Origin: Branchiostoma floridae
Taxonomy: Eukaryota > Chordata > Leptocardii > Amphioxiformes > Branchiostomatidae
Direction: 5' to 3'
NCBI RefSeq assembly: GCF_000003815.2
Contig: NC_049986.1
Location: forward strand, 81,398 to 145,397
Length of the DNA stretch: 64,000 nt
The position numbers and the translations under genes were made by a program. Positions within the stretch are counted from its first letter, which is position 1. Every line of letters begins with the position of its first letter. The notes under the pieces are model-generated. The model was given only the letters and a program-made list of their open reading frames with translations, was not told the origin of the DNA and searched no databases. Positions 34,367 to 47,151 of this stretch are shown piece by piece.

Positions 34367-36292
34367 AAGAATGAAGGCGCTATGCGTATCAAGTATCTTC
34401 CCAACTGTTTTCAAAACATTCTCAGGCCTTTGTATTTTGGTCACTGTCACGTACAACGCGATGACTTGACACCTTTGTGAACCGGTGTCAGCCAAGCAGT
34501 AAGAAAGACGCAGGGTCCTTTCGCGAAGCTACTTGAGTGTTTCTTCAAGATTACTCAAGATTACTCTTCATACAACGGCTTTTCACAATAGATCACCCTT
34601 TGACACAAGTTGCAGGTCATCAACAGAAAGGTGAAAATAGTAGCAATTGGCCACCTAGACAGATAACATGCACTCTAGGGGGAGCCCGGTATATTTATCA
34701 TATTATTTTAGTTCCAAAAAGTGTTTCTGTCGAAAAACGTGTTAACTACTTTCACTTGTGATAAGGGTTGACACAATCATATCACATTATTTTACCAGTA
34801 GATTCAATTTGATTTCTTACCATTCTTACTAGTAAAATAATGTGGTAGTGGGGTACTAACACATTATTTCACTAATAGAGACATTCTGTATATCTCTTTC
34901 TAGTAAAATAATGTGTTAGTGGGGTACTAACACATAACAGCTAAAATCCAAGTTATCACAACTTTTCCAACTATCACGTTTTCTGTCCTAAAATTCTATT
35001 CAGGGCTAAATAAATGTGATAAATAATCAAGTCTCTAGGGGGAGTTTTTTCCCTGTCGAAAACTGTAGTTTGGCCCGGCTAACTCCTTTACTGTGTTGTC
35101 CGTCTAATTGACCATTTTCTGCCGTCCCGGACAACACATGGAGTAATCGGTAGAGTCTACAAGGTTCGGACAATTTGACCATATCAGAGTGGCTCTAGAT
35201 CTGTTGCTCATTGAGGGAGGCGACATTTACCTGAACCTCTGTTCTATTTTAAACCCATCTTTAAGAAAGACTTTGTTCACTGACATCACTAAATGTTATA
35301 TTTACCATTAAGGGCAAGGCAGGGAAACTTTATTCAGCCCAAAGCTACCTACATTCTGCTCGACTGCACAAGACGGGTGTCCTTGACCTTCTCCCAACAT
35401 GCAAGCATGACAAAGAATCAAAGCGCTATATGCGTATCAAGTATCTTCCCAACTGTTTTCAAAACATTCTCAGGCCTTTGTATTTTGGTCACTGTCACGT
35501 ACAACGCGATAACTTGACACCTTTGTAAACCGGTGTCAGCCAAGCAGTAAGAAAGACGCAGACTCCTTTCGCGAAGCTACTTGAGTTTTTCTTCAAGATT
35601 ACTCAAGATTACCTCTTCATACAACGGCTTTTGACTATAGATCACCCTTTGACACAAGTTGCAGGTCATCAACAGAAAGGGGAAAATAGTTGCAATTGGC
35701 CACCTAGACAAATAACATGCACTCTAGGGGGAGTTTTTTCCCTGTCGTAAACTGTAGTTTGGGCCGGCTAACTCCTTTATTGTGTTGTCGGTCTAATTCA
35801 CCATTTTCTGCCGTCCCGGACAACACATGGAGTAATTGGTAGAGTCTACAAGGTTCTGACAATTTGACCATATCAGAGTGGCTCTAGATTTGTTATTCAT
35901 TGAGGGACGCGACATTTACCTGAACCTCTGTTCTATTTGAAACCCCATCCTTAACAAAGAATTTGCTCACTGACATCACTAAATGCTATATTTACCATGA
36001 AGGGTAAGGCAGGGGAAACTTTATTCAGCCCAATAGCTACCTACATTCTGCTCGACTGCACAAGGCGGGTGTCCTTGACCTTCTCCCAACATGCCAGCAT
36101 GACAAAGAATCAAGGCGCTATATGCGTATCAAGTATCTTCCCAACTGTTTTCAAAACATTCTCAGGCCTTTGTATTTTGGTCACTGTCACATACAACGCG
36201 ATGATTTGACACCTTTGTGAACCGGTGTCAGTCAAGCAGTAAGAAAGACGTAGGATCATTTCGCGAAGCTACTTGAGTGTTTCTTCAAGATT
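34367..36292. repeat. 690-base tandem unit, about 2.4 copies (left arm)
   Basis: The unit starts at 'tgacatcactaaatg' (35281 and 35971; period 690). A partial earlier copy runs 34367-35280 and is itself interrupted at 34685-35044. Landmarks are 'tcaagtatcttcccaact', 'gacaccggt/accggtgtc', 'cgaagctacttgag' and 'cactctagggggag'. A degraded relic of one end ('ccatatcagagt', 'gacatttacctgaac') lies at 40965-41020, just upstream of P450 gene 1. Reading frames are not conserved between copies. Confidence 0.8.
34685..35044. mobile_element. 360-base insertion with 12-base target duplication (left arm)
   Basis: CTCTAGGGGGAG stands at 34673-34684 and again at 35033-35044, while the other unit copies and the right arm have it once. 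The insert contains two palindromic blocks 'aataatgtg..agtggggtactaacaca' (near 34835 and 34905). Family unknown. Confidence 0.65.
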
Positions 36293-36299
36293 ACACATC

Positions 36300-38880
36300 T
36301 TCCTGTACGTGTATCCCGGCTACACATGCCCTTATAGCAAGGCGAGATAAAGTTTTATTTAGAGGGTAGTTTTAGGTTGGACAGTCACTCATGGAGTAGG
36401 CTAAATCTACCGGTTCAGAGTCAAATCCTTTGGCTAGGCCTTACTAGCTATTTTCAAGGTACATGATACAGATCTATAGAGAACCTTACCAAGTCTGGCT
36501 TTCTAGCGCAATGCTTACCGCCATATCGTTGTCCTTACCGTTGTAACGTTTCTAAGATAAGATATAAATGCTACATGTAAATGCGACATGTGCACTACCG
36601 AACATTGTCTATTACTTTTTTTGTATGATAGTACATGTATATCTTTAGTATATTTAACGTCACGTTAACATTCATAACCAAAATACTGCAACGTGTTCTG
36701 CATTTTTTCAAGTGATACCAAGGATGGTGATACTAATTTAGCAAATGATCAACGTATCATTTTATATCCCAATTACATAACGATGTGTAAAACGTATCTA
36801 ATTGCAATTGCTAGCAGGTTCTAACAGGCTTAAAACTTGACATACAGGATACAAAACTACCCATGTCTTTTTTTACAAAGTTGTAAAAATTACAACTACA
36901 ACGCTTACAACTTACAAATTTCCACATGTGCATGTGCCTAGGCCTAGGATAGTCTCCAATACCTGTAGGAAAGGAATTTTTTGTCATTGAGCCTGTAATG
37001 GGCATATGAAAATGTTCTGATATGCGTTTTAGTTGCGTTTTATAGGAGGCCTTTGGTTTTTGCCAGTTCACACAAAATGAAGTCTTCAAACATGACAGGA
37101 TGACTGTAGTCATTATACTGGTATACACCGTCCTTTGCCGCGCCTGTCACTCGCCTTCCTCCTCTATCACCTCCATGAAAGGACATAACGTCGACGTCCT
37201 TGGTCGGAAGCAACTGATATTTTGAGTTGCGAGTGGAAGTCACAAGTAGTGACTTCCTTTGGTTCAACGTTGGGCATGTCTGACATACTGGTCACAGGGA
37301 ATGTCCATAAAGACATGCATGTTCATAAAGATATTTTATACAATGTAAGAAGATGGGCATGTTTCTTTTGTCAGAAAAGAGGAGGGAACCGTAGGCTTAC
37401 TACTATGATGTGACTTGTGTGGGGACCAGTACCAAACGGTTGGAAGTGTGTCGTGGCACTGTGGTAAAGGTCACCACTTCTCTGACCCCAACACCAAAGG
37501 CTTTCCACTTCTAGACTCGCATGTCTTCATCAGTTTCAAACAAGAAATTGTTCCATGACTTGACGTCTTCCTTTTTTTGTCTTGCATTGCTTGTTTGCTT
37601 TGCCTTGTTTTACCTGTTTGTGCTATTCTACAGCCCTTATGCCTCCACATGACTGCATGTCTTTTAAGGTTAAGTTATGTTTTTCATTGACATACTGTGT
37701 TGTATGTGGATGCTATCTTGGGGTCACAAATGCCTTTATTACCTGCCTGACGGTCTGAGAAGGCAAAGCGTAGCATTGGAATGCTATTTTTCTAACCGAT
37801 CGCTGGCAGAGACAATATCAGTTCAGCGTCCGGCATTGTCCCATGTAGAAACACTTTTCGTTAAAAAAGAAGATGGCTAAATTTTCCAAATAGACACCAT
37901 GAACATTGTAACAAGAATTGAAGCAATTGGTATCACAGCCAAATTCGTTTATGCATAAGCTTTGTTTTGTATATATTTCTTGATAAGATAATGTATAAGT
38001 AGCTGATTTAAAGAAAGTGATAATTAATAGCACTGCTTTTCTTAGTGAAGGGTTCTTGGGCTTGACGGTCTAAAGCACAATTTGAAGAATGGCACAGATA
38101 GTTGACCAATCCTTGTGGCTTTTGTGGCAAATGTGGACAAAACATCCCACATCATATTTGGCATCGCCCCCCCCCCCCTTTATGTGATTACTGCAGCATC
38201 TTGTCAGCTCAAAAAAGTTTGCCATCTGCTGTCTGTACTTCGGTGAGAAGAATTCCATGCCCAGTCCATAACTACGAAAGCTAATTGGTTATCTAGCCTC
38301 CGCAAAGAAGACTGTTTGGCAAAATCTTGGCTTGCTACTCATAGCAAATGGGGCTTCGAGCTGTAAATGGCTGAAAAGAAGTAATCAAAACTAAAACATA
38401 GTGGACGCTTGTGTTCCTATGTGACGACGCCCTCCTTCTCAAGCAGCTTTTGTACTTAGATAATAAAGATTTTTTATACTAATGACTTTTCAGAGCCCTT
38501 GCTTTATTTCCACTGACGTATTTGCATCTGTAAGTAACGACACCTATAGCTGCAGTACAATGTGCATCAGCCAGAATTGCCATGGGGACGGTGACAGACG
38601 ATCACTGAAACGTGGTGAAAATAAAACAAGGGTTGTGAAAAAAAGATCTTTATTCAGTAACGTACACGTACCAACATGATGAAACTATTCATGGATCTTT
38701 TTAACTTCAGAAATACTATTTTCTACCTCAGTCCATCGTTCACAGACAATGGCTATCGGTGTTAGTAAGTCCTCCGCGAATCACTCATCGGTGGCGCCCA
38801 ACATCATTCCTAATCCCTTCGGCCACATAATTGTGCAATTTTTTTCAGTGGGGGCTAGTCTGATGGTAGTAGCGTGTGTT
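36300..38880. other. Left-arm non-coding DNA, mirrored in the right arm
   Basis: Collinear with about 56520-59100 inverted. No exon, RNA gene or element ends were recognised. The short frames are not conserved between the two arms, which argues against coding function. Confidence 0.45.
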
Positions 38881-39340
38881 TGTTTATGTATTAACCCTAT
38901 CCAGACTGGGGGGGGGGGGGGGGGTAAAAGTGCCTGCGGCAATTTTGACGTCATATAGCTCCCAAACGGCTTGTGCTAGAACAACCAAACTTTGTGACTT
39001 TTCCTAAAATATTGTTGGCAGCAATTTATTAAAAAAAGAATGAGTTTATAATTTTTCATGTTGCCATGGCAACGGGTTCCTGTAAGGCAATTTTTTTAAA
39101 ATTATTTTTACTAATTATTACTAATTTTGCTTTAAACAATGGGATTTTAAGACTTTCTTGTTATATATACACCATGTACAAACCCAAATCAATGCATCTA
39201 ATTTATTGTAGTTTTATGACAGTTATGTGTGGTTTTCACACAGGCTCACAGCTACACAAAAAGGCTCCATAACTTACCTCCATAGTGAAACGTCACTACC
39301 CGATTTATCATGGTCCCAAACCCCCCAAATCCATTAAATA
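38880..39340. repeat. Poly-G / TGACGTCA dispersed repeat (left arm copy)
   Basis: Contains the G tract at 38909-38924, 'tgacgtcatata', 'aaacggcttgtg' and 'ttgccatggcaacgggttcc'. Blocks are shared with 21640-22400 and, inverted, with 56290-56520. Confidence 0.5.
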
Positions 39341-39458
39341 CCCTGATATGGTTCGTCTTATACTGTAAGTTCATTTATTTTCACGGGGATAAAATTTCAC
39401 GGTAGGAGCGGAAAGAATATTGTTTCGCGGTGTTTTAAGTATATATGCAAAAAGAGGG

Positions 39459-40235
39459 CCTCTAGCTAGCCAAAGGGTATCGAGTTTTGATACACGATTG
39501 CAACACATTTCCATTAGATCTCCCTCTGATTCAATTCCAACGCTATCATACTTAGTTACGCTTATGATATTGATTATGAAGTAGCAGTTGTTTAAAAGTG
39601 TAGGGTCGTCTTTATTTCTTCTTATTGATTCTAACAGTTTCTTCATCATACTTGGTTACATTTATATATATATATATATATATATATGATATTGATAATG
39701 GATTAGAAGCTATCTCAAGGGGGAATATGGTCTTTATTTGTTATAGATGAGATACTATGCGTAGCAATGAATGAACTTGCATGATAATTGACTCCTAGCC
39801 TTGTTTTGAATGTCAAGATCCAACAGATATGCCTGTAGGTGTGCCCCTTTCAACTTTTCGCCTCTAGCTAGCCATAGGGTATCGAGTTTTGATACACGAT
39901 TGCAACACATTTCCATTAGATCTCCCTCTGATTCAATTCCAACACTATCATACTTAGTTACGCTTATGATATTGATTATGAAGTAGCAATTAAAAGTGTA
40001 GGGTCGTCTTTATTTCTTCTTAATGATTCTAACAGTTTCTTCATCATACTTGGTTACATTTATGATATTGATATCGGATTTGAAGCTATCTCAAGGGGAA
40101 ATATCGTCTTTATTTGTTATAGATGAGATACTATGCGTAGCAATGAATGAACTTGCATGATAATTGACTCCTAGTCTTGTTTTGAATGTCAAGATCCAAC
40201 AGATATGCCTGTAGGTGTGCCCCTTTCAACTTCTT
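39459..40235. repeat. Tandem duplication of about 400 bases (left arm only)
   Basis: 'tctagctagcca' at 39461 recurs at 39863 (period 402), with the following 370 bases nearly identical; the first copy has a (TA)n tract at 39661-39688. The right arm has one copy (about 55150-55490). Confidence 0.85.
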
Positions 40236-41704
40236 TGTATCATTTTTGATGATACGATCTGTGGAGTACGATCTGAAACCTCCTTAACAACATCCTTAGC
40301 GACCAACTTAGCAACAATATTGTCATTACAAGCTGGCAGATGTGTCATTGTTCACACACTCATATCTCCGGATGTAATTGACGGATTTCGATCATTAAAA
40401 GTTTAATATGCAGGGCATGATACAGACGGTAAGTCTATCTCATCAGGCAATGCCACATAAGTAATGTGAATAAATGCACGATATTGGAAAGTAAAGAATA
40501 TATTTCTGACGAGAAAATCACAAAAAATCCGATTGTAGGTGGTCTTGATTTTGAGTTGAATGATATCGAAAATCAACTGATATTTTAGTCATACTCTTAG
40601 CGGGTTTCACTAGCCTGTAAATTTCATGGAAAATATTGATGTTTAATTCATTGCCCCTCTCCCACTATTTAAGACATGAAATTTCCTGTTCATTTGGCGA
40701 TAGGTCTGAAGGCTGATTGCTACACTTACCTTACGTGTATCTTTTTTGGTATCTCTTGCCCTGCTAAAAACTAAAAAAAATCGAAATCGTAACACACTGC
40801 GGGAATGCACGGAGAATGAGCGTGTGCTGAGGAGGTTCCATAATACCACCAGGAAGAAAATCGGCACAATCGACTGCCGTTATTTACCTTTTAACAGCCA
40901 CTGTTGTTGTTTTTTCCTGTTAAAAAGTGTGCGAAATTCAAGGCTGCCTGGGGATTCAAACTCGACCATATCAGAGTAGCAATGTTGTTCATTGAAGTGT
41001 GGGATGTGACATTTACCTGAACTTGGGGGTGGAGGGTGGTTTTGTTTCATTCAATTATCTTTTTCTATTACCCAGAATACTATGCCTAGTGCAATGTATG
41101 AAATTTTCATGCATTCCGTTAGATTAAAGGACGCAACTACAATTTTTGTGACCATTTCTAGGGATATGAACGAATAGACAGCCCAGTTAGTCAGCCCAGC
41201 TTTTTTTGTAAACCCTACATTAAGGGATGTGCAAGGTGAATGAAAAGGATACAAAACTGATGCATCGAAACAGTATTTCTGACGTTACTGGCACATCTTC
41301 CCAATCAACTGACACTCTGAGCCTTTTTGAATATTTTCAGACGAAACATCGTCCTTTTTATCACTTTCTAGAGCTAACTCCTTCCCACCTGACGAATGCC
41401 ATGGCACAGTGCCAACAAACTCCTAGCATCAGTAAACAGTGTCAGTGACTGGTAGATGGTATGTAGCATCAACAGTAATAAACAATAGTGCCTTGTGTAT
41501 GCGAGAAGGGATCCAAATTGTGGACAAGTCGGAAGGGGAGGGATGTTGAATTAGCCCATGCACGGGCATAAGTCAAAAGTATTATTCAGATCTGTCCATT
41601 TCTACATGGACAAATGGATGGAAATATGCTGTATTTGTTCATTTCTTGTAGATGTTGGATTTCTTGTAAGTACAAACCCTCTCATTTTTTTCGAACACAG
41701 AACA
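40236..41704 (+). promoter_or_regulatory. Upstream region of P450 gene 1
   Basis: The proximal part (about 41060-41704) is conserved in the right arm as inverted 54144-54790. It includes the block around 'aacagtatttctgacgtt' and 'cacatcttcccaatcaac'. Conservation may only reflect recent duplication. No TATA box is evident. The more distal part (about 40410-40960) has no counterpart in the right arm. Confidence 0.35.
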
Positions 41705-44700
41705 ATGTTTTCTACGTTGTTGTCAGAAGTCTCCATCCGCACAATCGCGGTGTTTTTGGTCGTCTTCCTCACCCTTCTCTTCTTCTTCAAACGACGTAAG
41801 AACCTCCCACCGTCACCGAGTGGGAGCTGGCCTGTTGTCGGCCACCTGTTGTCCCTCGGCCGAGCGCCCCACCTGAAGCTTACGGAGTGGAGGAAACGGT
41901 ATGGCGACGTGTACACTGTTCGAATGGGGATGGAAGACGTGGTGGTTCTGAACGGCTGCCGGGCCATCAAAGAGGCGCTTGTGGACTACAAGGATGCTTT
42001 CTCTAGCAGGCCAAGCGTGTATGTGCTGAATCTGATTTCTGGGTTTGGAAAAAGTGCGTACGTTCTTCTCTTCAAATTTCAAACATGTATGGTTCTGAAA
42101 TGATGATATCCTGTTAGTGAACGATTTTACATCGTTATATGGAACATTTGGTGTAACAGTTGCATTATTTTCAACATGACGATTGTAAAGGTACCGTCAA
42201 ACTGTCCGGATTTCTTAGTCACCTTCGGTGCGCTAGTAGTCTTTCTAAGAACCCCTATTGTTTTGGTCCCAATTCAACATGTATTGCCTGCGGCGCTATG
42301 CACTAGTACAAGATGACCCAATTCTAGCAAAATTGCAAACAAGGCTAAATAAACAATGGTACAGGCACCATGCCCCTTTTTCTTCCCTTCAATGTAGGGC
42401 GTATGTATATTAATATATATGAATATGATATCATATATTTCACAGACATCGGCGTCTCAAAATTCAACCAAGCCTACAAAGAAAAACGCAAGTTTGCCTA
42501 CAGTGCGCTGAGAAACCTGGGAATAAAAATGGGACCGGGCAGTATGGAAGAGAGCATCAGAGAAGAGGGTCGTCAGCTCTGTCTAAAGGTATTTTTGGGC
42601 ACATTCTCACTTTAAGCCCTTGAAAGGCACAAAATACGTCTTCGATAACGTCACAACACAGCACACAAGTAATCTGGATTTTTACCTGATAGCTGTTTGA
42701 GTTGTGAGTACATCTCAGTCTTTGTTATTTCCAAATGAACATGGCCTTTGTAGTTCTTAATAAGTATAGTAGATACAACCACGACATGAGAAGATGGACA
42801 ATCTGAGCCATGTGGTGTGTATTTTTTAATAATGTTTTATTTGCAAAATCATGCCCGAGGGCTAATTGCATACACAATCTCAAGAACTAAGAGAGGTAAG
42901 TACATAAAACTAGTGTCTAATCAACTGCATGATACTACGAGTATGAATACTATTGTCGGGTTTGACTTCTTCTTTGAAGGCAGTGGTTAATGAACTGTCC
43001 CACGTTCTGTATGATCGTGGGATTTTGAGCTTTTAGTAAAAATGTAGTCTTTTAATAGTTGTCGGAACAAGGGGACGCACGTCCACGTGACATCACCGAC
43101 AACCTGACTGTGTCAGTCGCCAACATCATCTGCTCCATGGTGTTCGGGAAACGTTACGACTATGATGACGTCACGTTTGTGGAACTGACCAAAAGCATAA
43201 ACAAACTGGTCGCCCAACTTGGATCGAGTCAGCTGATGGCCGTATTTCCATTTCTGCGATTCATACCGGGAGGTAGGATATACTAATAGCCTGGGTACCA
43301 TCCGATTACTACCGGGGAACATTTGATACCGATACCCTCGCATGCCCCGTAGTAGTCGGATGGTACCCAGGCTAGGATATTAGATATGTAAAGACGGTTT
43401 GTTTATAAATGACTTTAAGTTTAAGCACTGAATCATTATCTTCAGTTAGTATTTATAACAGGCGTTTACTGACCGCAATGATATGGTATGTTCGGTTCCT
43501 ACCTTCATGGATTAGTAAAGTTAGCATCAAAAACATCTACTTTATCATAACTGACACACAAAATAACATTATAAGGTCCAGGAAGGAGGTTCCAATTCGA
43601 CGGGGAACCGTTTTTGCTTTTGTTTGTACCTATAACTTAAGTTCCTATTGATAAATTTGTATTTAGGTTTTGTATTAATATGTAGGTTTTGATGAAACAT
43701 GACAATTTCTGACAACCTAGCAGCTTTTACACCGCCTTACCAATAGTAGAACGGGAAAGTCCATAGTCGAATAGCACACGTATGTCCAAGATCGATGACC
43801 TGAATTTGAGTCAACCGGCTTGTGTTTTTGCGTGTTTGTTTGACAATGACGCGGCAATGTTGTTGTTCACATTAAGCTATTGTTTTCTGCACGATATCAA
43901 ATTGAATTTTGTATTCTTCACAGTTAATTCATCAAACAGGGTTCTTGTCGAATGCCTAAACGAGGTCCAGGCATACCTTCGACATGAAATTACAAAGCAT
44001 CGCGAGAACCTGGATAACGAGAATCCACGAGACTTCATCGACCTCCTCCTCACCGAACTACAGACCCAAGAGAAGACAGACTGCTTAACAGAGGAGAACA
44101 TTATGTTTATAATCCAAGACCTGTTTACTGCTGGAGTCGGGACAACAGTCACCACCTTGCGATGGGGTCTTCTGTACATGGTACTGTGTCCAGAGGAGCA
44201 GCAGAAGGTACATGTGCTAGTAATGGGTTATGGTCTAGGTCCAAGTTCAAGATCATTCACCTCAACTAGGAAACACTTGTCTAGACGTTTATGCAAAGTG
44301 CTGCTGCCTTACATCGGGTTACAGTTGATTTCAGTGGCTTTGTTTATAATTTTAGTGTTGCAAAACAGTTGCAAGTATGAATAAGCTCGTTCATAAGTGC
44401 GTGTATGCATGCACAAAAACAAGAATCCTGAGTAATCTGTCAAAACGAAAGGCCGCCTAGACAAAAACAAAACTATTTAAACATGAGGGGTCTACACTTT
44501 TGACAAAGTACCCCCCAATTACTGCCGCTGCGCATGCGTAATCGGAAATCGGAACTGTAAAGGAGCAGATTGTATACAATTGCAAGCTAAGGGATCTTCG
44601 ATATATATAAAGTATGACCTATAACTCAATTCATAACTCACATATGCGCACTTGGAACTCCAGGTAGCTTATTTGAAGTAAAAACGACTACTTTAAACTA

Positions 44701-45685
44701 ATGGACACATGCTTTATATAAAAAAAACTCTGTAACAGGTCCAAGCTGAGCTGGACAGTATCCTGGGAACAGACCATGACGTGCCCACCCTGGCCCACAG
44801 GTCCCAGCTCCCGTATACCGAGGCTACTATCATGGAAATCCTGCGAATCAGGTCCATCGTTCCCCTTACGCCTCACGCTCCAAACGAGGACACGACTTTC
44901 CGAGGCTATGACATCCCATCGGGAACGCAGGTGAAATACTTATCAACAGCGATGTTATCTTTGTTACGTCTTGCTGAATTTTGACCTCGACCACAATGCA
45001 TTACTCACACATGCGCACTCGGATCTTTGGGCGTCGTGCATGGGACGTACTAAACGCGAAACAAATATAGAGATTTCTTTTTCACGTTTCAATCGAGTGA
45101 TTATATGTCAAATAAACTCTTTATATTGAACTTGAATTGCAGAATGATGTTTCTATATATATAGCCCCACGCTACATGACATGTCACTACGGTATTGATA
45201 CAGACAGTTAAAGAATCTATTCGTTTTGAAGGTTCTTCCCATCCTGTGGTCAGCTCATATGGACCCGGAGTTCTGGCCGGACCCAGAGAAGTTTAACCCC
45301 TGTAGATTCCTGGACGCTGACGGCAAGGTGGTTACCAGGCCGGAATCGTTCATGCCCTTTTCTACAGGCAAGTTTTTTTTTCCAAAGACCAACATAAGCA
45401 AAAGTGTGTTTTAGAACCTTAAAGTATTCCGTCATAAACAATTATTTGGTGTAATCAAGAATTATTTGCTTGTTTTTTAATTTTTTCTCGTTATCCTATT
45501 CTACAGGTCGCCGTGCCTGCCTTGGCAAGCAGCTGGCTAAGATGGAGCTCTTTCTGCTCTTTTCTTCCCTCCTGAAACACTTCACCTTCAAGTTGCCAGA
45601 GGGCGCCGCTGCACCTTCAACAGATGGCTGCCTGGGTTTAACTTTGGCCCCACCAATAGTGAATATGTGTATAATTCAGCGCTAG
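41705..45685 (+). CDS. Cytochrome P450, CYP2 clan, gene 1
   Basis: Seven exons: 41705-42053, 42446-42588, 43059-43272, 43924-44207, 44739-44930, 45232-45367 and 45507-45685, giving 498 residues, normal for a microsomal P450. The enzyme would be a haem-thiolate monooxygenase anchored in the endoplasmic reticulum. The N-terminal anchor (TIAVFLVVFLTLLFFF) is followed by KRRK and PPSPSG. ExxR is EILR at 363-366, the PERF-like motif is NPCRF at 416-420, and the haem loop is FSTGRRACLG with Cys444. Oddities: the I-helix reads AGVGTT, with Gly308 where gene 2 has Glu, and the exon 6 donor is GC (ACAG/gcaagt) rather than GT. I chose the ATG at 41705 because it places the anchor at the N terminus and is conserved in gene 2. 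Substrate is unknown. Confidence 0.9.
42832..43049. mobile_element. 218-base insertion beside the exon 3 acceptor of P450 gene 1
   Basis: TTTTAATA occurs at 42824-42831 and 43050-43057. Gene 2 has one copy (tattttttaatag, reading toward exon 3). The insert ('atgttttatttgcaaaatc', 'cccgagggctaatt') resembles a LINE or SINE tail. It moved the original upstream acceptor context away, leaving the duplicated TTTTAATAG as the splice acceptor. Confidence 0.65.
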
Positions 45686-45751
45686 GATACTCGTTTCAAA
45701 GCAACTTGCGACAATGATTGATAATACACAAGTTAACATGTACCCAACAAG

Positions 45752-45756
<5 letters not shown>

Positions 45757-45844
<88 letters not shown>
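45757..45844. repeat. (TA)n microsatellite at the inner edge of the left arm
   Basis: About 44 uninterrupted AT dinucleotides starting some 70 bases beyond the end of arm homology. It could extrude as a cruciform. Confidence 0.97.
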
Positions 45845-45846
<2 letters not shown>

Positions 45847-46063
45847 TGAAGCTTTGTCATATGCGCACTATTCAACGGAATCTATCATACTTTGTTTCGG
45901 ATTGATCGTGTAGCGCCTAATATGTTATCACTCATTTTACGACATCGCAGATATTGCTGGTCAAATTGACGTTTACATTTAAAGTAGATGAACTAATATG
46001 AGATGATAAATGACTGAACTCTATTGCTCGACAATTGTACAAGATACAACGTATGGTAACAAC

Positions 46064-46497
46064 TAGGGCTGGGTATCGGTACAGCGTACCGGTACAAAAC
46101 CGGTTTTTCTTATTTGACCGGTCCAGAAAAACCGGACCTGAAAAAAATTAGGTAAACCGGATGTTGGACCGGTTAGAAAATTAAAAGATTATTTTATCAG
46201 GCATTCACACGTTTTGGCGCTTGCAGGTGGAAGAAAATAACAAGAGTGAAGTAGAGTAGAAATTACAGTAATTTCTACCAAGTTTTACAGCCAATCGTAC
46301 AGGTGCAGTTAGCGTTGTAGGATTACAAAACGCCAGTGTAAGTCTAGTACTCCACCGAACATATTTCTTTGTAATGAAATTGACCATTGGTATGAGTCAT
46401 AATGAATCAGGTCCAGGTTCAGGTCCGGACCTGGACCTGATCCTCTGGACCTGAACTGGACCTGGACCTAAATTTTCTGTACCGGTACCCAGTCCTA
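46064..46497. mobile_element. hAT-type MITE, 434 bases
   Basis: Flanked by the 8-base direct repeat GTAACAAC (46056-46063 and 46498-46505). The ends are TAGGGCTGGGTA and, inverted, TAGGACTGGGTA. An 8-base target duplication with short TIRs is the hAT signature. The inside has 'accggt' and 'ggtccggacctggacc' palindromes and no protein. Confidence 0.85.
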
Positions 46498-47073
46498 GTA
46501 ACAACTACTAAACTACATACAGATACCTAGATACAGAACAACAGGATAATATAATCAATAACATTATAAGGTTTATAGTACAGTCACGTGTGAATGATCT
46601 GGTCTCACATTTAGAATAATGTATAGACATATTGACCTTGTTATGCGGATGTGTGCGCATCAATTCTGTTGGTGACAATGTATGGTAATGTACAGGTAAC
46701 AAAAGTGACAGGTACTATATAACAACAATACTAATTACTACATTAATAATGGACTACATCAAGTGGGGTGTGCATTAAGTACTTAAGTGAACTATCTTGA
46801 ACATGATATTGTGTATGTCTATGCTACTTTGCGGCATTTATCTAATATTATTCAGGAATGTATTAACCTAGTAGGTGAATATCTGTAGATGATATAAGAG
46901 TAAATTGAATACATCGCTACTTGTGTGAGGCAATGTTGTATTGGGTTTACATGTGATCAATTGTGTTAACTTTTGCTTGAAGCAATAAAGCTTTAAAAAT
47001 TGTATAAGCAAGTAGTATGGATATTGAAGGTAATACAAACCTTACAATATTAGGACGGGGTAAAATCCTGGTG

Positions 47074-47151
47074 TCATTATTATCTGACTGAAGATTGTTG
47101 AAGCACCGAAGTTCATTATTATCTGACTGAAGCTTGTTGAAGCACCGAAGT
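47074..47151. repeat. 39-base tandem duplication
   Basis: Two copies of a unit beginning tcattattatctgactgaag and ending gaagcaccgaagt, differing at one base. Confidence 0.85.

Larger units (their letters stand above)
27280..45692 (+). repeat. Left arm of a giant inverted duplication
   Basis: Reads collinearly, as reverse complement, with 49797-64000. Anchor pairs are 27295-27430 with 63845-63985, 30805-31675 with 61732-62607, 34140-34370 with 61440-61665, 37680 with 57730, 38885 with 56500, 41705-42053 with 53795-54143, 43059-43272 with 52284-52497, and 45507-45685 with 49804-49982. Similarity in the P450 exons is roughly 90-95 percent by eye. Length differs between arms because of insertions. 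The outer end is at or beyond the window edge on the right-arm side. Confidence 0.9.

Noticed and set aside
37040-37267. Possible small gene on the minus strand (75 codons)
   Set aside because: The frame is not kept in the mirrored right-arm copy near 58210-58390, and no domain is recognised.
41558-41704. An earlier in-frame start for P450 gene 1
   Set aside because: It would add a non-conserved extension ahead of the membrane anchor. The ATG at 41705 is conserved in gene 2 and gives the usual P450 N terminus.
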